From assembly GCA_011009095.1 (NCBI GenBank), contig VTPC01089970.1, positions 62,001 through 126,000 on the forward strand: a stretch of DNA of 64,000 nt, read 5' to 3'. A program made the position numbers and the translations under genes. This document shows positions 1 to 12,440 of this stretch, piece after piece; within the stretch, counting starts at the first letter, position 1, and each line of letters begins with the position of its first letter. The stretch is from Ignelater luminosus. Its lineage: Eukaryota; Arthropoda; Insecta; Coleoptera; Elateridae. Below the pieces are notes generated by a model that did no database searches, was not told the origin of the DNA, and saw only the letters and a list, made by a program, of their open reading frames with translations.

Positions 1-1034
1 AATACTGTGAGATCGAGAATATAAAGATTCAGGGCAAGCTGTGACTAGGGCATCATGATTGGCAGGATTGATTTCAAAATACAGTAATAGGTTAAAAGTT
101 ACCTAACCTCTTCTCAACAATTAAATGTCAAGGTGTTATACCTATGATAAAATGATGCAAAGCAGGAAATTTAAAATAAATTAAAACACAAAATGGCATT
201 TACCTCAGAAAGAAAATAAAAACTAAAATGATAAATAATTCTGGAAACAAAATTGCAAAATTGATTTGACATTTGAAGTGTTACTGTCACATCTTTAATC
301 ATATCTAGAACCACAGTGTTATAAATTGTGCTGCATTAGCCACAGTCTGTTCCAAATCTTTTTTTTTTTGATCTCATGATATTAAAAACATAGTTATCAA
401 GAAACATATTATGAAGCTTATAAAGCACTGGGTTGTAAATTTTAGATTCTTCTGTACAATCAGCATTATGCTCCATATAAGTTTAATAATGAACTTTTCA
501 TGTTTTACTAATTTCAAATGATTTTGTTGTTTTTGTTTGCATTTGGATTTGTTTGGTATTTTTATTTTTCTCAGTGTAGTTGATTCTGAAATCTGAACAG
601 ATCTAATGCTGGTCACTATGAACTTTACCGTTTCCACTTGTGAAAAAAGAATTTGAATTGAATCAAAATTAGATTTCCATTTTGAGGCTCCATACAGCTT
701 CTTTTCTGTCACTATATTCACTCATAAAACATCTATAATCGAAACTGTGCATATTCTCTACTAAAGAAAATACAGTCACTTAAGCCACTCAAAAGCTAAT
801 TTTGTGTTTATTTACCAAAACAAGATTATTACATAGACAAGGTGTCTTAAAGAAAATGAAGAATGGTTTTCATATTTCTAATGGTCAAGAGTTTTGTCAA
901 ATTCCTAAATTTCCCATTTTTATAAAATGATCCTAAAACATAACACTTATTTATCATACTATTAAGACTATGTTACACTTCAAGCACCTTTGTTCTATTC
1001 TAAAATATCAAATCCATTTAATTTTAAGACTCAC
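1..1034. other. Intron or 3' flank of the coiled-coil gene; no convincing exon
   Basis: The minus-strand coding exon at 1035-1582 ends at a strong splice donor (GAG followed by GTGAGT), so this stretch is intron in the sense of that gene. I see no segment with good coding character that could continue the protein. A 115-codon open frame on the minus strand (374-721) is Lys/Ile-rich, lacks coiled-coil or Ser-rich character, and probably arises by chance. A run of T lies at 360-369. The missing 3' exons probably lie left of the window. Confidence 0.5.
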
Positions 1035-1582
1035 CTCTAATTCTTGTTCAGAAATACTGTAACAAGTTACTAATTCTTCAACCAATCCATCTAATCTGGA
1101 TATAAGTGCTGACAGAGCAACTGCTGCACCAGAAATATGGCCACCTTGATAAATGAGCAGTTCTCGGGTTCGTGCTTCAAACGCACCCAAGCGAGCTTGG
1201 AGTCCCATATTTTCCTGCCTCCTTTGCTCACTAACTCTAACAAGTCGTTTCGATTCGTCCTGTTTCGCTTCGATTTCCTTATCCTTTTGAGCTATTACCG
1301 AATTAAGCCTCTTTAATTCAGTTTCAGCTTCTTTCAGAGCATCCGTAAGTGTTGACTTTTCAGCTTGCATAAATTCTTGCAACTCTATGCCTTCCACTTC
1401 TAGATCTTGTTGCTGTTGTAAAAGCGCTTTTTGTACAGCTATACTTTTGTCTAAATCCCGCTGAAGGGATCTACAGTACGCGTTCAATTCTGAAATTTCG
1501 TTTTCTTGTTTTATCACAATTTGGCCTACTTTTTGATAGCGAGTTTCTAATACCAACAGACTATCACTTCCAGAACTTTCAT
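1035..1582 (-). CDS. Coiled-coil exon of a quick-to-court-like protein (internal coding exon)
   Basis: Internal coding exon that continues the one at 1647-3180. Minus-strand acceptor TTTTTAG precedes 1582; after 1035 comes donor GAG|GTGAGT at a codon boundary. Joining the upstream exon's last G to AT here makes GAT (Asp), so phase is kept. The exon adds about 182 residues. They begin Ser-rich (DESSGSDSLL), form a long Glu/Lys/Gln heptad-like coiled coil (LQQQQDLEVEGIELQEFMQ, then KRLNSVIAQKDKEIEAKQ), and end in a hydrophobic segment, GAAVALSALISRLDGLVEEL, then SISEQELE. The overall plan and the C-terminal segment remind me of insect quick-to-court, a coiled-coil protein linked to male courtship behaviour in flies. 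That name comes from memory and is tentative. The exon is real with high confidence; the family is uncertain. Confidence 0.8.
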
Positions 1583-1646
1583 CTAAAAATTTTATAAAAA
1601 ACATATAAACTAAGAACGTGCAATAAAAATAAAAAAAAATTATTAC
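1583..1646 (-). other. 64-bp phase-1 intron
   Basis: Donor GAGG|GTAATA ends the upstream exon at 1647, and acceptor TTTTTAG precedes 1582. Without splicing, the upstream frame runs into a Phe/Leu-rich intronic tail and stops. With splicing, the coiled coil continues without a break. The length is normal for a short insect intron. Confidence 0.85.
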
Positions 1647-3180
1647 CCTCAGGAAGACTAGTATCGTTACCCAGAATAGCCAACACTCGTTCAGTGTTTT
1701 GTCTTAATTCCTCTTTCAGACCATCTTTCTCTAATCTTTCTTCTTTCAGTCTTTGTTCTATGTCATTCAAGTCTTCACTTTGTTTCCTATAATCACTAAG
1801 CAACTTTTCGTGATTATCCGTTAAGATTTTCAATTTCTCTTCAAGCTTCTCAATCTTCTCACTATTTTCATCAACTTGAACTTCTTTTTCACACATTTCT
1901 ACATCTTGTGGTCTTGCTGGACTACACGTGATACCGGAAAATGCTTTCTCAATATCTGTATGCGTGATTGCAGTTTGACTACTTATTTCGTGATATATTT
2001 TAATTTTTGGAAGATTTTTTTTTCTTGGATACGGAGGTAACGATTTAGGTGCTACGCTTTCTCGTGATGTCTGTTTTTTAACTGTAGAATTTCTGTTATC
2101 CTTACTAACTAACGATTTACTCGACTGTTCCGGCAAACTATCAGCTGATTTTTCTTTCCGTCGCCGGGGAAGCGTTGCATATTTTTCAACAGATGAAAAT
2201 TTACTTTCTACATTTGTACCGCAACGTTTTGAGGATGAGGATGAGGATGAGGATCCTTCTGCCGTTATCAAGCCTCTCATAGACCTACCCATCAAGGGTG
2301 CAGGTTTACTGTTTATTGACGGCCATCGTCCATCATCGGTCGGAGTTGATATTGGCGTTCTTGTAGTAGACGAACCTCTAGATACTGCTGGCTTCTTATT
2401 TTCTGTTTTATCTGAATTAATTGTCAGGCTGCTAGGAACCGGTTTTGTTCTTGTATTAGAGGTTTTTGTACTTTCTTGTTTTGAATTTGAAGTTTTACTT
2501 TGAGATTTTTCCGTCGTCAACTTCCCTCTAAGACTTGTAAGTGAATTTTTAGGTGTCACCGGAGGTTTAGATCGGGACCTCGGCGTGGAAATTTTGGCAT
2601 TCTTAACTTTTAATTCGTTTGTGGCAAGTTTCTTTTTTGTGCAGGACGAGCTTACTCTTTTTGACGGTATGGAATTCGAACTACCAGCGACCGAACTACT
2701 CTCGCTACCACCTTCACTAGTTCCATCACAACTTAATTTATAATCTTCAAGAAGTGTAGAATTTCTACGTGCTAATAAATTATAAGCTTCTTCATAATTA
2801 GAACAACAACTTATAAGGGAGGATTCGTACGAACAGGCCGACGTTACACCTAGGAATTCTTGTGAATTTGTGCTGTTTATACTGAGGGTGCGTTGACGAT
2901 GGCAATTTTCTGCTACTTCTACACCACTATCGCTACCCTCGCACGATTGTGGTTTTATATTGATAACCGTGTTATTATCTAGATTTGTTGTTGTTGTTGT
3001 ATCGGCCGTTTTTTCGATTACCGTGATGTTTGAAATATTAAAACCGTGTATCGTACTGTCCGCTTCAGCCTCTTGACAATCATCACCCAGCCTTTTGTTG
3101 ATTTCTTCTTCTTTCTGTTCTTGCTGGTTTGGGTTTGTTTGATCATCATTTATGATTACGGGAGATTCGTTGCTATCCAT
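1647..3180 (-). CDS. First coding exon of a quick-to-court-like Ser-rich coiled-coil protein
   Basis: Encodes residues 1-511 plus one base. The start is the ATG at 3180-3178 (MDSNESPV, context CTCAAGATGG); the open frame extends upstream, but a splice acceptor at 3211-3212 shows that part is intron. Residues 1-420 are low-complexity and Ser/Thr/Lys/Arg-rich, probably disordered. A run of eight Ser is coded by repeated GAT/GAG triplets on the plus strand near 2232-2256. A basic stretch YATLPRRRKEKS follows. About residues 430-505 form a coiled coil (EKIEKLEEKLKILTDNHEKL, then a Glu/Lys/Leu-rich run), ending ILGNDTSLPE at the splice junction. The layout, a disordered basic N-terminus followed by a coiled coil, suits a cytoskeletal or adaptor protein. 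The molecular role is not readable from sequence. The 3' end of the gene is outside the window. Confidence 0.8.
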
Positions 3181-3212
3181 CTTGAGAGACCGACGAGAAG
3201 ATTTTTTATACT
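3181..3212 (-). promoter_or_regulatory. 5' UTR segment and 3' splice acceptor of the coiled-coil gene
   Basis: Read on the minus strand, CTTTTTATTGCAG ends at 3211, followed by a 30-base leader to the ATG at 3180. The pyrimidine-rich tract plus CAG is a good acceptor. At least one 5' noncoding exon must therefore lie further right; I could not identify it. Confidence 0.65.
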
Positions 3213-4149
3213 GCAATAAAAAGAGAAAAAAACTTTTATTGATATGGCAAGAAATAATTGAAGCAGTAAGTGAAAGTATAATAAAACCAAAAAGGTGATT
3301 TATGTAGTGCATGTGCTAGTAACTATTATTAAGTACTAATGCTATACGCATATCTTCCTGTATACTAACAATAGCTCTTGTTCTTAAGAATATAAGAACA
3401 GTTCAGTGCTTTCTAATGTATTTACAATGAGAACTTTTATTACTGTATTAGAATTGAACTAAAAGTATGAATTTATTTATTGCTTATCATCGTTTGTTTC
3501 ATTTGTTAAAGTAAGGAGTACAGATATTTTTAAAATTTCATTGTTGATGCTTTCTTTTGAGAATGTTTATCTTTTATCTTCTATTAAGCATGAACTTTGT
3601 TATTTAAGATTAGAATTGAATAATATTGCAAGATTTTGTAATGCTTTTTTTTTACTATTTCCTATAATAAAGTGCGCTCTTATGCCTTTTTTTAATTTTT
3701 TCTCTTTGCGTTATAACACCTGTAACGTGATCCGCGCAACACTCATTCTTCAGATTCGTATATCGTTACCTTAATTCGCAAATGTTTAAGTCCAAAATCA
3801 CTAATTTTACTGGAGAGCAGAAAAATCGCCTATTGCTTAAAAATCTTTTTCTACATAAAACATATTTTTACTTGCGTTGAATGATTTTTAAAGAAGTTTT
3901 GTTTTCGAATACAGATTCTCTTCAATTTTGAGGGACTTACGACATCTTCTATTATGAACAATGGACTTTTACTTATTTTTAATTAAGAAAAACAGGTAAA
4001 ATACTATTTTTATAAATTTTTATTGGCAATTTGTACAAAACTGTGGCAAACAATTATTTTGCTTTGGTAGGTACTTATACCAAATAGTAAACATTTTAAC
4101 ATAACCGAATAAAAGTTAATTAGAGAAACACGAACAGTTTTCTATTCTA
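3213..4149. other. Likely 5' intron of the coiled-coil gene; nothing recognised
   Basis: AT-rich sequence without a convincing coding segment. A 77-codon open frame at 3541-3774 (+) is Phe/Leu/Ile-rich and looks like a chance frame in AT-rich DNA. Confidence 0.4.
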
Positions 4150-4506
4150 CTGATAAGACAACTGATCATAAGAGGAATGAAAATCTTTGGGAATACTTTC
4201 TTTTAGTGTCTTCTTTATTGCAACTGGCCTTGAGTACAGTTGAGGTAGAGCATTAATTGGACAAGATAGTTCTCGTTTAATGTTTCTTTGTTCCAAAGAA
4301 ATATAATCTTCGACACGTCTAATAACATTTTTTTGGCCGCTACCACCTGTCTTTTATAGGTTAACCTTTTATTAAATCGTACAATAACATCATGAACACG
4401 TTTTCTGCTCAATTTTAACTCCCTAGCAATGTGAGCATAGGAAACATTTATATTCTCTTATACTTGTAAATATTTTTTTACGGATCTCTAACTCTTGTGA
4501 CGCCAT
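4150..4506 (-). pseudogene. Tc1/mariner-superfamily transposase, N-terminal remnant
   Basis: Starting at an ATG at 4506, the minus strand reads MASQELEIRKKIFTSIRE. After a one-base frameshift it reads VSYAHIARELKLSRKRVHDV, then VRFNKRLTYKRQVVAA. A second shift gives NVIRRVEDYISLEQRN, then KRELSCPINALPQLYS. The first part is a helix-turn-helix DNA-binding module with a recognition helix around ELKLSRKRVHDV, as in Tc1-like transposases. No DDE catalytic region follows, so only the DNA-binding half remains. At least two frameshifts make it nonfunctional. It lies in the presumed upstream intron of the coiled-coil gene. Confidence 0.5.
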
Positions 4507-5159
4507 TGTAGTAGTTTTATTACAACTGGTAGATTTCTGTTGTTTTCCTAAACTTCACTTAAGATACTATAACTGGGATTTTAAACAAAAATCAAAGCTG
4601 TCTTATTAGTAGTAAAAATTAACTTTGTATTTGTAACAATTTTTTCGCTTCCAGACTTTATTATGGTAAAGTTATGAACCATCAATTTTATTCATTCGCC
4701 TTTGTTAGGTTTAAATAAAATAATAAAGAGTGCTATCTGATTTTGAGTATTACACCACGATTTGTAAAACTTCAATAAGGATAATTTTGAGTCCCAATTT
4801 AATTTCAAATAGAGTGTAGAAGCCCTGGTCCGACAATAAGGTTTCCCTTTCTTCGCAAACGGCTATTAGTACTTCTTCGGTTGGAGCTGATTTAATTTCG
4901 TTTTCAGATTTCCCACAGGTTACGGCTGCTGATGATCCTGTGGAGACGAGGCTATCGTAGAACTGCGCGTTGACCGATGCTAATGATCCAGTAAGTTTAC
5001 ACGATCACGACGTTCGATTATCTTTTTAGCATTGCTGCAACTCTTCCTTCGGTCGCTGCTGCTTCTGATAGGGGCGGTAATTACTTGATAATTAATAAAT
5101 CTGTGTTATGACGGTGACTCTAGGTTAACGAGTTTTCTCAAGCACTTGGATGGACTTCG
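4507..5159. other. No gene recognised
   Basis: Unassigned sequence, less AT-rich from about 4800 on. One segment at 4909-4990 (+) is flanked by an acceptor-like TTTTCAG and a donor-like GTAAGT, but it has an in-frame stop and no recognisable protein. Confidence 0.3.
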
Positions 5160-6010
5160 AACTGTAACAGCTTTCTTGATAGAACTAAAGATACGATCAC
5201 GGTCGTGTAGTGCTATTCAAGGTAGGGTTCGTCCTCCATTTCGTCACGGGGGCAAGAAACCCTCTTATGCCTCTGGGTTTCTCCATTAGTTTACAGGAAG
5301 CCAATTTCTCCATATAAGAGTTTAGTCAGCCCTTTATAAACAATCGTTCTCTATGCTCCGGTTACTCAAGATCAGACTTTGCCCTCCATTAACCTTCTTA
5401 ATAGAGCTAAATATACGATCAAGATGTGTCATTTAATGATCCACCTCAGGTGGTCCAAAGTCGGGTTCGTCTTCCATTTATCTCCTTAATAAAGCAAAAG
5501 GTGCGTCAAGGTTCGAACATTACATTGCAAATCATATTTCGGACTTTTCCAGGTTTTCCATGACATTTTTCTGAAAACTCCATGTACCTATTCTAGTTTA
5601 TTATTCAAAGTCTGATGAGGAGATGAGACTTGTTTCGTTCACACGCGACGATCTGCCTTGCTCAAAAATAATATCGATAAGAGTCTCAAAACGATGTACA
5701 AATAAATTGATCATGTCTAGGATCCCCCGATGTAACATTTTTCCGTTTTGGCATTTAAGAACTCTAGTCGTATCTTCTATTGTTGTCATATTCTTGACAT
5801 TATCATGACTTTTTCTCTATTAAATTTTTTCCAGGTTTCCCCCGATTCTCAGACGAGGTCGAATTCTGTGAGCCAAGGTTGGATCTTGCCAAGAAACCGT
5901 AGTCCCTTCTGGGCTTCTCCGTTGGTTTACAGGAGGCAAATGCTGTCCATACACGAGTTCGGTCATCCCTTTATAGACCATCATTTTCTATGTTTCGGAT
6001 TTAGCTTCTG
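5160..6010. repeat. Diverged internally repeated sequence, related to 20.0-21.0 kb
   Basis: A motif near 5172 (CTTGATAGAACTAAAGATAC, then GGTTCGTCCTCCATT) recurs near 5396 as CTTAATAGAGCTAAATATAC, then GGTTCGTCTTCCATT, a period of about 220 bp. A block at about 5250-5370 (CTGGGTTTCTCCATTAGTTT) recurs at about 5890-6005 as CTGGGCTTCTCCGTTGGTTT. The section 5510-5690, with TTTTCCAGG near its start and GCGACGATCTGCCTTGC inside, matches 20100-20210, which has GCGACGACCTGTCTTGC. These patterns suggest an old transposable element with tandem internal structure. No transposase or reverse transcriptase motif is visible. Confidence 0.5.
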
Positions 6011-7947
6011 AAATAAACGCAAGCAACCCCGCTCTTTGTTTTAACTTTTCCATCTGCCTCTAACCTTTATCTTCTTTCTATATGCATAGTTTGCTTTCTT
6101 CTGTCATTGAGAATAAACCATTAGCTCTTACTTCATCTTGCTGTCCACCCAGACACATGCCCAACAAAGCAGCCTAGCGATTCACGGCGTTGAGTGACTG
6201 AGTAGACTAGAAACAGTGTACGCATCGCATAAGATTCTCTTGGCCTTTTCTTTCTTGCCTTTCTGTTTTGTGTTTTTCAAGTTGCAACCATTGCTGAAAG
6301 CCGGAGCATTTCAATTCCAAGGATATCTGACAGGTAAGAAAATATAAAAGTTACCCACCCCATAAAAATGCTTGTAGGGGTCGTAGACCCTCCAGTTTCA
6401 TCTTATCTGTTTAATTTGTGCTGCCATCTTCGCTTGCTTTGTTCTTCTCAAGAGTTTGCAACTAAAAATCTAATAAGAATCAGGAGCTGATTTCACGTTT
6501 TTGGTCATTTTCTACGACTCACAATGATAGGGAAGAATTGTCTTAACAATGATGTTGGGAATTCTTATTTTGGTCGAATCCCAGTAGGTCCTTGTAGGTT
6601 CTCATACTAGATAATGAGTACCAAATGCTTTCTACTAGTTTTTTTCGTTGTTTTCTCAATGTTACGATAGGTTGCTTTGAGGTTTTCTATTGTGCTGATC
6701 GTAGATGAATTAATTTACTCTATCGATGGTGCTAATATAGTCCAGCACTTTGAATTTTATAAATTCAACTACTTATTTATCTTCTTATACTGCTAGTATG
6801 CACAACTGAAGAAAGAGATGGTTTTCTTAAAGCTCAAAAGAACTGCATTGAATCCAAAACCAGAAAGACCATATCTCTATTTACTTATTAGCAAATGAAA
6901 GACATAAGTAAGTCCAAATATCCTTGAAGGCCAGATCATCAGAACATAACCTAAACAAATTTAAAATACTCACAGTGCAACAATGTCTTGAAGAAACCTT
7001 TTGATAGTGAATTGTACCAAAAACAAAAAATGTAGAAGTCACAAAATATTCGCAAAAGATTCGGCAGAAATATAAAGAAACGAATAAGCTCGTTAAAAGA
7101 GAAAATGAACCAAAAACTTAGTCCAAGCTGCTTTAACTGCAGCTGATTAAGAGTCCCTTACGAATTATATAGAATTATCAAGTGTCTTGCCAATAAAAAT
7201 TCCATGGACGTATAATAGTAGATGGAAATAATTAAGAAGAGTTAATAATGCCCACAGTGTACCCACAATAAAAGAGATTAAACAAGCTATTGGTATAAGG
7301 TTGCAGATTCAGATAAGAATCAGCTGATGGACTCCTCAATGCAACACAAATGTAAGATAAATTGTCTTCATTACTTCCATTTTCATATGTTCATATCAAA
7401 AGCATACTCCATAATACGCTGACTTTTGAAATTAACTTCAGAAATATTATAAATTAGTTATGGGATGGAACATGTAAGTGAAATCTTGGATCTAGACGAT
7501 GACTGGCTCCCTTAATTATATACTAATTATTTTTCAGTGTCAATATTGCTACCAAAAATCTAAATTGGATAAAAACAAACTAAAACTAAAAAGATAAGTA
7601 TTGACTTACTAACAATGGTTATTTAAAATTTAAAACGGAAAAGAAAATATGTCCATAGCTAATTGGAGAAATTTAATAAAACCACACAATTATTATTATC
7701 GATCTAACAACATATTTATGGAAGTAATAAATTTACAAATTGGTCACGCAAATTGTACCTTATTTAAACTATATGATCTGAGCAGCCGTGACGTAAATGT
7801 AATGGTGCGTGTGTGTGCATGTGCTGGTTAATTTCAAATTAGAGCCTGTATTATACACATAATATGAACAGACTAAATAGGTCTGTATTTAACTAAATGG
7901 TTGGTATGTTTGCATATAAAGTCTTAAATGATTAACATTTGCATCCT
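6011..7947. other. No gene recognised
   Basis: AT-rich sequence with only short chance open frames. No protein motif, RNA gene or repeat related to the rest of the window was noticed. Confidence 0.4.
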
Positions 7948-7992
7948 TTATTATTATTATTATTATTATTATTATCATCATCATCATCATCA
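7948..7992 (+). repeat. Trinucleotide microsatellite (TTA)n then (TCA)n
   Basis: About nine TTA units run directly into six TCA units. It is a compound simple repeat in noncoding DNA. Confidence 0.9.
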
Positions 7993-10900
7993 CATATTAT
8001 AATGCTTAGTTTGGTCTAATAAATAATAACATGACACCATAAGACGAACTACTTAAATAGGAGAAGGTCAGATCTAGAATAAAAGCAACGAAAAAAACTA
8101 ATATAACCAATTTGTTACCTAAAATGAGCATAAAGGACATCTCAAACTGCTTACAAGGTTGTTGTATGGTACCATGCGTCTGTCTGTTAGATCTACAGGT
8201 TGAAACTGCCGCTAGACACTATAATTTCATTTAACCTTAACCTTGCCAAAAGCGATCACACGATTCCCATACAGGTATTTCTATAAAATGGATTAGAAAA
8301 CTACAATCTTCGTTTCTTTGCTTGCACAATGACATTTAAAGTCACATAAAAATGATTTCACGCTAAAACTATAGTTTAATACACATAATTAGATCAGGAT
8401 ACTGCACTTGTTAATTAGCAAAATTAAAGTAAATATTGCAATTTTTTCTGATTTCTGCACCCAACAAACGGCAAAACATTCTTTTCGTTGGGTTAATTGA
8501 TAATTTTAATTTTACGACTTCCGCCAACTAAGTGCAGTTTTTTAAAATTCTTTGATTTACACCTCTGGGTTACTTAAAAAATAAATTCTATTTATTTTAG
8601 AACTTTCTGATTATAACAGTGTCGGACCTAATTAATACTTTGTTTTACTTTTTGCATATTCAAGTATTTCCTCTCTAATGTATTAGTCATAAATACAGCA
8701 TGACTTGTAATAATGTAAGTGTCAAAACACTTAAATAAGGAGCCGCGCAAACAACTTACTGTGTGTGCAATTGCGCACTATACACGGACAGAATCTCTGA
8801 GGGGGGAGGCATTTCAAAAGTTGGTATTTTTTATTTTTAACAACTTTGTTGTTGTTTTTTGGACTAGTAAGAAAATTGAGAATTCAATTCTAATTTCACG
8901 GAAATAGAAGAAGAATCTCAACAAACAATCTGCAAATTAAAGTGCAATCAGCAGTGGATCTAACTGACGTCCATAACCTATGTTTTTCAGAAAATTATCT
9001 GGGAATTACTGGAAACAATTCTTTGACTATTTGCTCTCAGGCTACATCCGCAAACTTTGGCAGCAATTTCCAGATCTCTTGGTAAAACTTCAAATTTAAT
9101 TCCACAATCTTTGACTAAAATATTACGTAGAAATTTTTTATTTCTTGGTAGCCATTTCGGGCAGCCTATCTCAAGAATTTATTAGACGGTTTTCAAGATT
9201 TTCTTGGTTTGACTTTTTTAGAACAGGCCAGAAATTCAAAAGAAGCTTGGGAACTCTTAAAATCCCATCAAAAATCACAGTTTTGGCCAAATTCTACTTT
9301 CGGAGTTCAATCAGAATTCAAACGAATCTGAAAATCAAGAATGGTCAAAATGCGACTCCTAAAAATGATAACCAACTCTCCAATTTTGGAAATTATCGGA
9401 TTATCGGGTTCAAACACATTCTACTAATGGAACATATTAAATACTAAACGAATTCTACAAAGAATAAGATAAATCAAAATACAAAAAGATTTTAAAAATC
9501 AGACAACAAAAGATCAAAATATGTCTCCTATAAATAATGACCAAAGCTTTCAAACGTTTCTAAGGTTTGCAAATTATCCGATTACCTGGTTCCACTACAG
9601 CAAATTTCTAAACAATCTAGAAAACTATCGAGTATTAAAAATTTCCAAGATGTTGGCAATTTCCAGATCTTTTGGTAGAAAGTAAATTCCAAAGGAATCT
9701 TGACAATCAGACCATTTAGTATGTCTTAATAATACGTTGGTTTTACAAAATCTGTCCGCAATGAGAAGTTTGTAGTTAATTTTCAAAAAATTTCCGACGC
9801 TTGCCTTTTCTAGCAGAATGCATTTCTAGTAAGTAACCTAAGTCTTGGATTGTTTTAAAACTATCTTAGAATTGTGAACACTATTTTCTCGTTGAAATGA
9901 GCCAACTCTAGAAGATCATCAAAATCCTCCGTATCACACTTTTGAACTTTCCGTGATAGTATACTATGTATTACCAAGACCACAAACATTAAAATTGGCG
10001 TTCTAAAACATCATGTAAAAACATCCCAAGACAGCCCAGTGCTATCCAGGATTTCGATACAGAAAAAACAAACAGTAGAGTAACTTAATTATATTTTTGT
10101 ATCTCAAGTCTGAGAATTATTTGCAACACTTATTTCTATTATTATTATTTCGAAGTTTCTGCTTCACCATCTGTTTGGTTATTTGCGATTTGAGAACTAG
10201 AAGTCGGCAAAATGAAAATACATAATTATTACAAAGTCTTAAATCTGCATGCCGCCCAATGTTTAAGTTCATTGCCAAGCTGATTAGTTGTGCCCCCAAA
10301 GGTATTTAAAAAAAATGTTTTCATATCATTGCATTGCATCAGTGGTTTGCTTGTCTTCTTCTCTGGGACTCTGTTAAGAAATACACAAAAGACACAAGTA
10401 GCCGGTAATTTAAAATTAGGGTAATATTGCCAAAAAATGGAAACATAGAGCAACGTTAGTTTACTAATGCCCATATTTCTATCATTTTTAATGTTTGCTT
10501 TAATATTTAGCTTCAAATTTGTATAAAAATATTACAAAAGACAACGATAAACATAGAAGGGCAAATCTCTAAAAATCCCCATTTCGGCACCATTCTTAGC
10601 AATGTTTCCAGCAGTTTTCTCTATTCCTTATATCAAGAGTCAGTATTTGTTTGCATCTTTGTCTATTACAATTTAAAAGACGAAAGTCCAATTTTTTCAG
10701 ACAATAAAATATGAATTTATTAATGTCCAATGTGTACTGAACTGAAAACAGTATGCTCAAAGTGCTAGCTAGTACTAATATTATTAAGCCGCAGAGAAAA
10801 GATGATCTTATGCAAAGACCTGCAACTCTGCATTTCCATTATCAACGTTTCAGGATGATCACTATACATATCATAATTTCTTTTGGGCAATATTGCCAAG

Positions 10901-11379
10901 AATATTTCTTCGTTTCGAGCAATATTTTTAATATTCCCGGTGTTCGCTAACATATAAGAGAGCCGGAAACTTCTTGGGAATATTTTCAAAGTACAAATAT
11001 TGCCAAATGGCAACAATGCCCACCGCACATTGTTAAGCACAGGTATCATAGCCAGGAATCTGGTAAAGCTCAATTCAGGCCCAAAATCTTTCATAAGGAA
11101 TGTTAACATTCCCATAGAGTCTATCACAGAAACGGTTTTTTGGAGAAATAGGAAGATTTGTACAATCAATTAAAGATGTATAAAAGTCCAGAAGTCAGGG
11201 CCTTTTATCCCAATAAGGAAGCCGTCTTGAATTAAGTTTGTACACAAGAAGATCTAACTGGTACTTGTTACTTCTTTATCTGTCAAAAATGTCACCAAAG
11301 TGTAAATCATGACCTAACTACTTTGTCGTTACAAAGTAGTTCACAAAAATACACAGAGTTTGGGTTTGTTGTACCGGCC
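7993..11379. other. Long AT-rich stretch, no gene recognised
   Basis: No supported coding sequence. The phrase CAATTTCCAGATCTCTTGG near 9065 recurs as CAATTTCCAGATCTTTTGG near 9660, hinting at an old internal duplication. Words such as AATATTGCCAA recur between 10.4 and 11.0 kb. A 134-codon minus-strand frame (10765-11169) has no recognisable motif and a composition typical of chance frames. Confidence 0.35.
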
Positions 11380-12192
11380 AATGCCCAAAGAGCTGAAACT
11401 TTGACGGCCAAAAACTTATTCGAAAGTTCAAGAAAGTTTGACCACTCAGACATTGTCGAAGTTCGATGATAAGAGCAAACTAACTAATCCGCTAGCTAGA
11501 TAGATCAAGGCACGGTTTATTCAAACTAAGCTAAACTGCTTTCGTTCACTAGTTCAGAAAGTCATGAAGCAATAGGGATTTCGAATCTATAAGGTCAAGA
11601 ACGCAGCACAAAGACGCGGGCAAGAAAGTTGTACGTCGGCGTCGACTTAATCAGGGATGGTGACTGTGTCTTGATGGGCGACGAGACTTACGTCAAAGAC
11701 TACTTCTCGCAGAAAATTTGACATCACAAAGAATCCGACAATGATTCTGATTGAAGAAACGTGGAAACAAGGTATCTTGGTGACTTGTCTGGCAGGGACC
11801 TGTATGTGTGGCCGTAAAATTGACGAAAAGCACGATTAATCAAAATATTTACAAAACGAGATGTTTAAGAGTATGAATCAAATCGCACGAAGCCTCAGCT
11901 CGTTACTATATCAGAGATGAATGAAAACAACTAGAATTTTTTCCTAAAAGAGTTCAATCCTCACTGCCCTGAGTTGAGACCAACAGAAAAAATATTGGGA
12001 AACGTGTTTAAGAAAAGTTTATGGGAGAAAATAACCGATGAAGTTAATGAGACTATTGCGCAGCATAAATTAAAAATTGTACCATCGCATCGTGTCGGGA
12101 TAATCAAAATTAAGTTATTGAATTTTTTCATTATATTTTATGGAATAAATGCTATAAATAAATCAGTAGTCAAAGAAGTTCTTCTAAACTGA
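11380..12192 (+). pseudogene. Tc1-like transposase pseudogene
   Basis: Scattered frames on the plus strand follow the order of a Tc1-like transposase. Near 11550 a helix-turn-helix fragment reads SLVQKVMKQ, then GFRIYKVKNAAQRR. Near 11655 comes VLMGDETYVK, holding the first catalytic Asp of the DDE domain. At 11945-12190 comes KEFNPHCPELRPTEKILGNV followed by FKKSLWEKITDEV, equivalent to the N-P-CPELRP-EK-W block near the third catalytic acidic residue. Stops and frameshifts separate the pieces, and the segment between the first and third catalytic residues is badly decayed. The only long frame left is the C-terminal 72 codons. It is inactive and lies just upstream of a LINE remnant. Confidence 0.6.
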
Positions 12193-12440
12193 ACTCTCTA
12201 GATTTTTTCATGTGTAGCAACAACAACTATTTGGAAATAATTCATGTCTAACATAAGTATTTAGTTATTAGTCTATAGTCATTAGCCAAAAATTGTATTT
12301 TATTTTAGTTTATGGGGTTTTCCTTAAGGCTGCATTGTATGTTTACTAGAACTGATATTTGTTTTTGCTTTTTTATGTTTTTAGATCTTTATGCTTACAG
12401 ATTGCATTAAAGATCCACAAGGATATTTCTAGTATAAATC

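Noticed and set aside
4909..4990. Segment with acceptor- and donor-like flanks as an exon
   Set aside because: Contains an in-frame stop (after DDPVETRLS), no partner exon was found, and it is antisense to the presumed intron of the coiled-coil gene.
10765..11169. 134-codon minus-strand frame as a gene
   Set aside because: Hydrophobic and patternless, in a stretch with repeated AATATTGCCAA words; probably chance.
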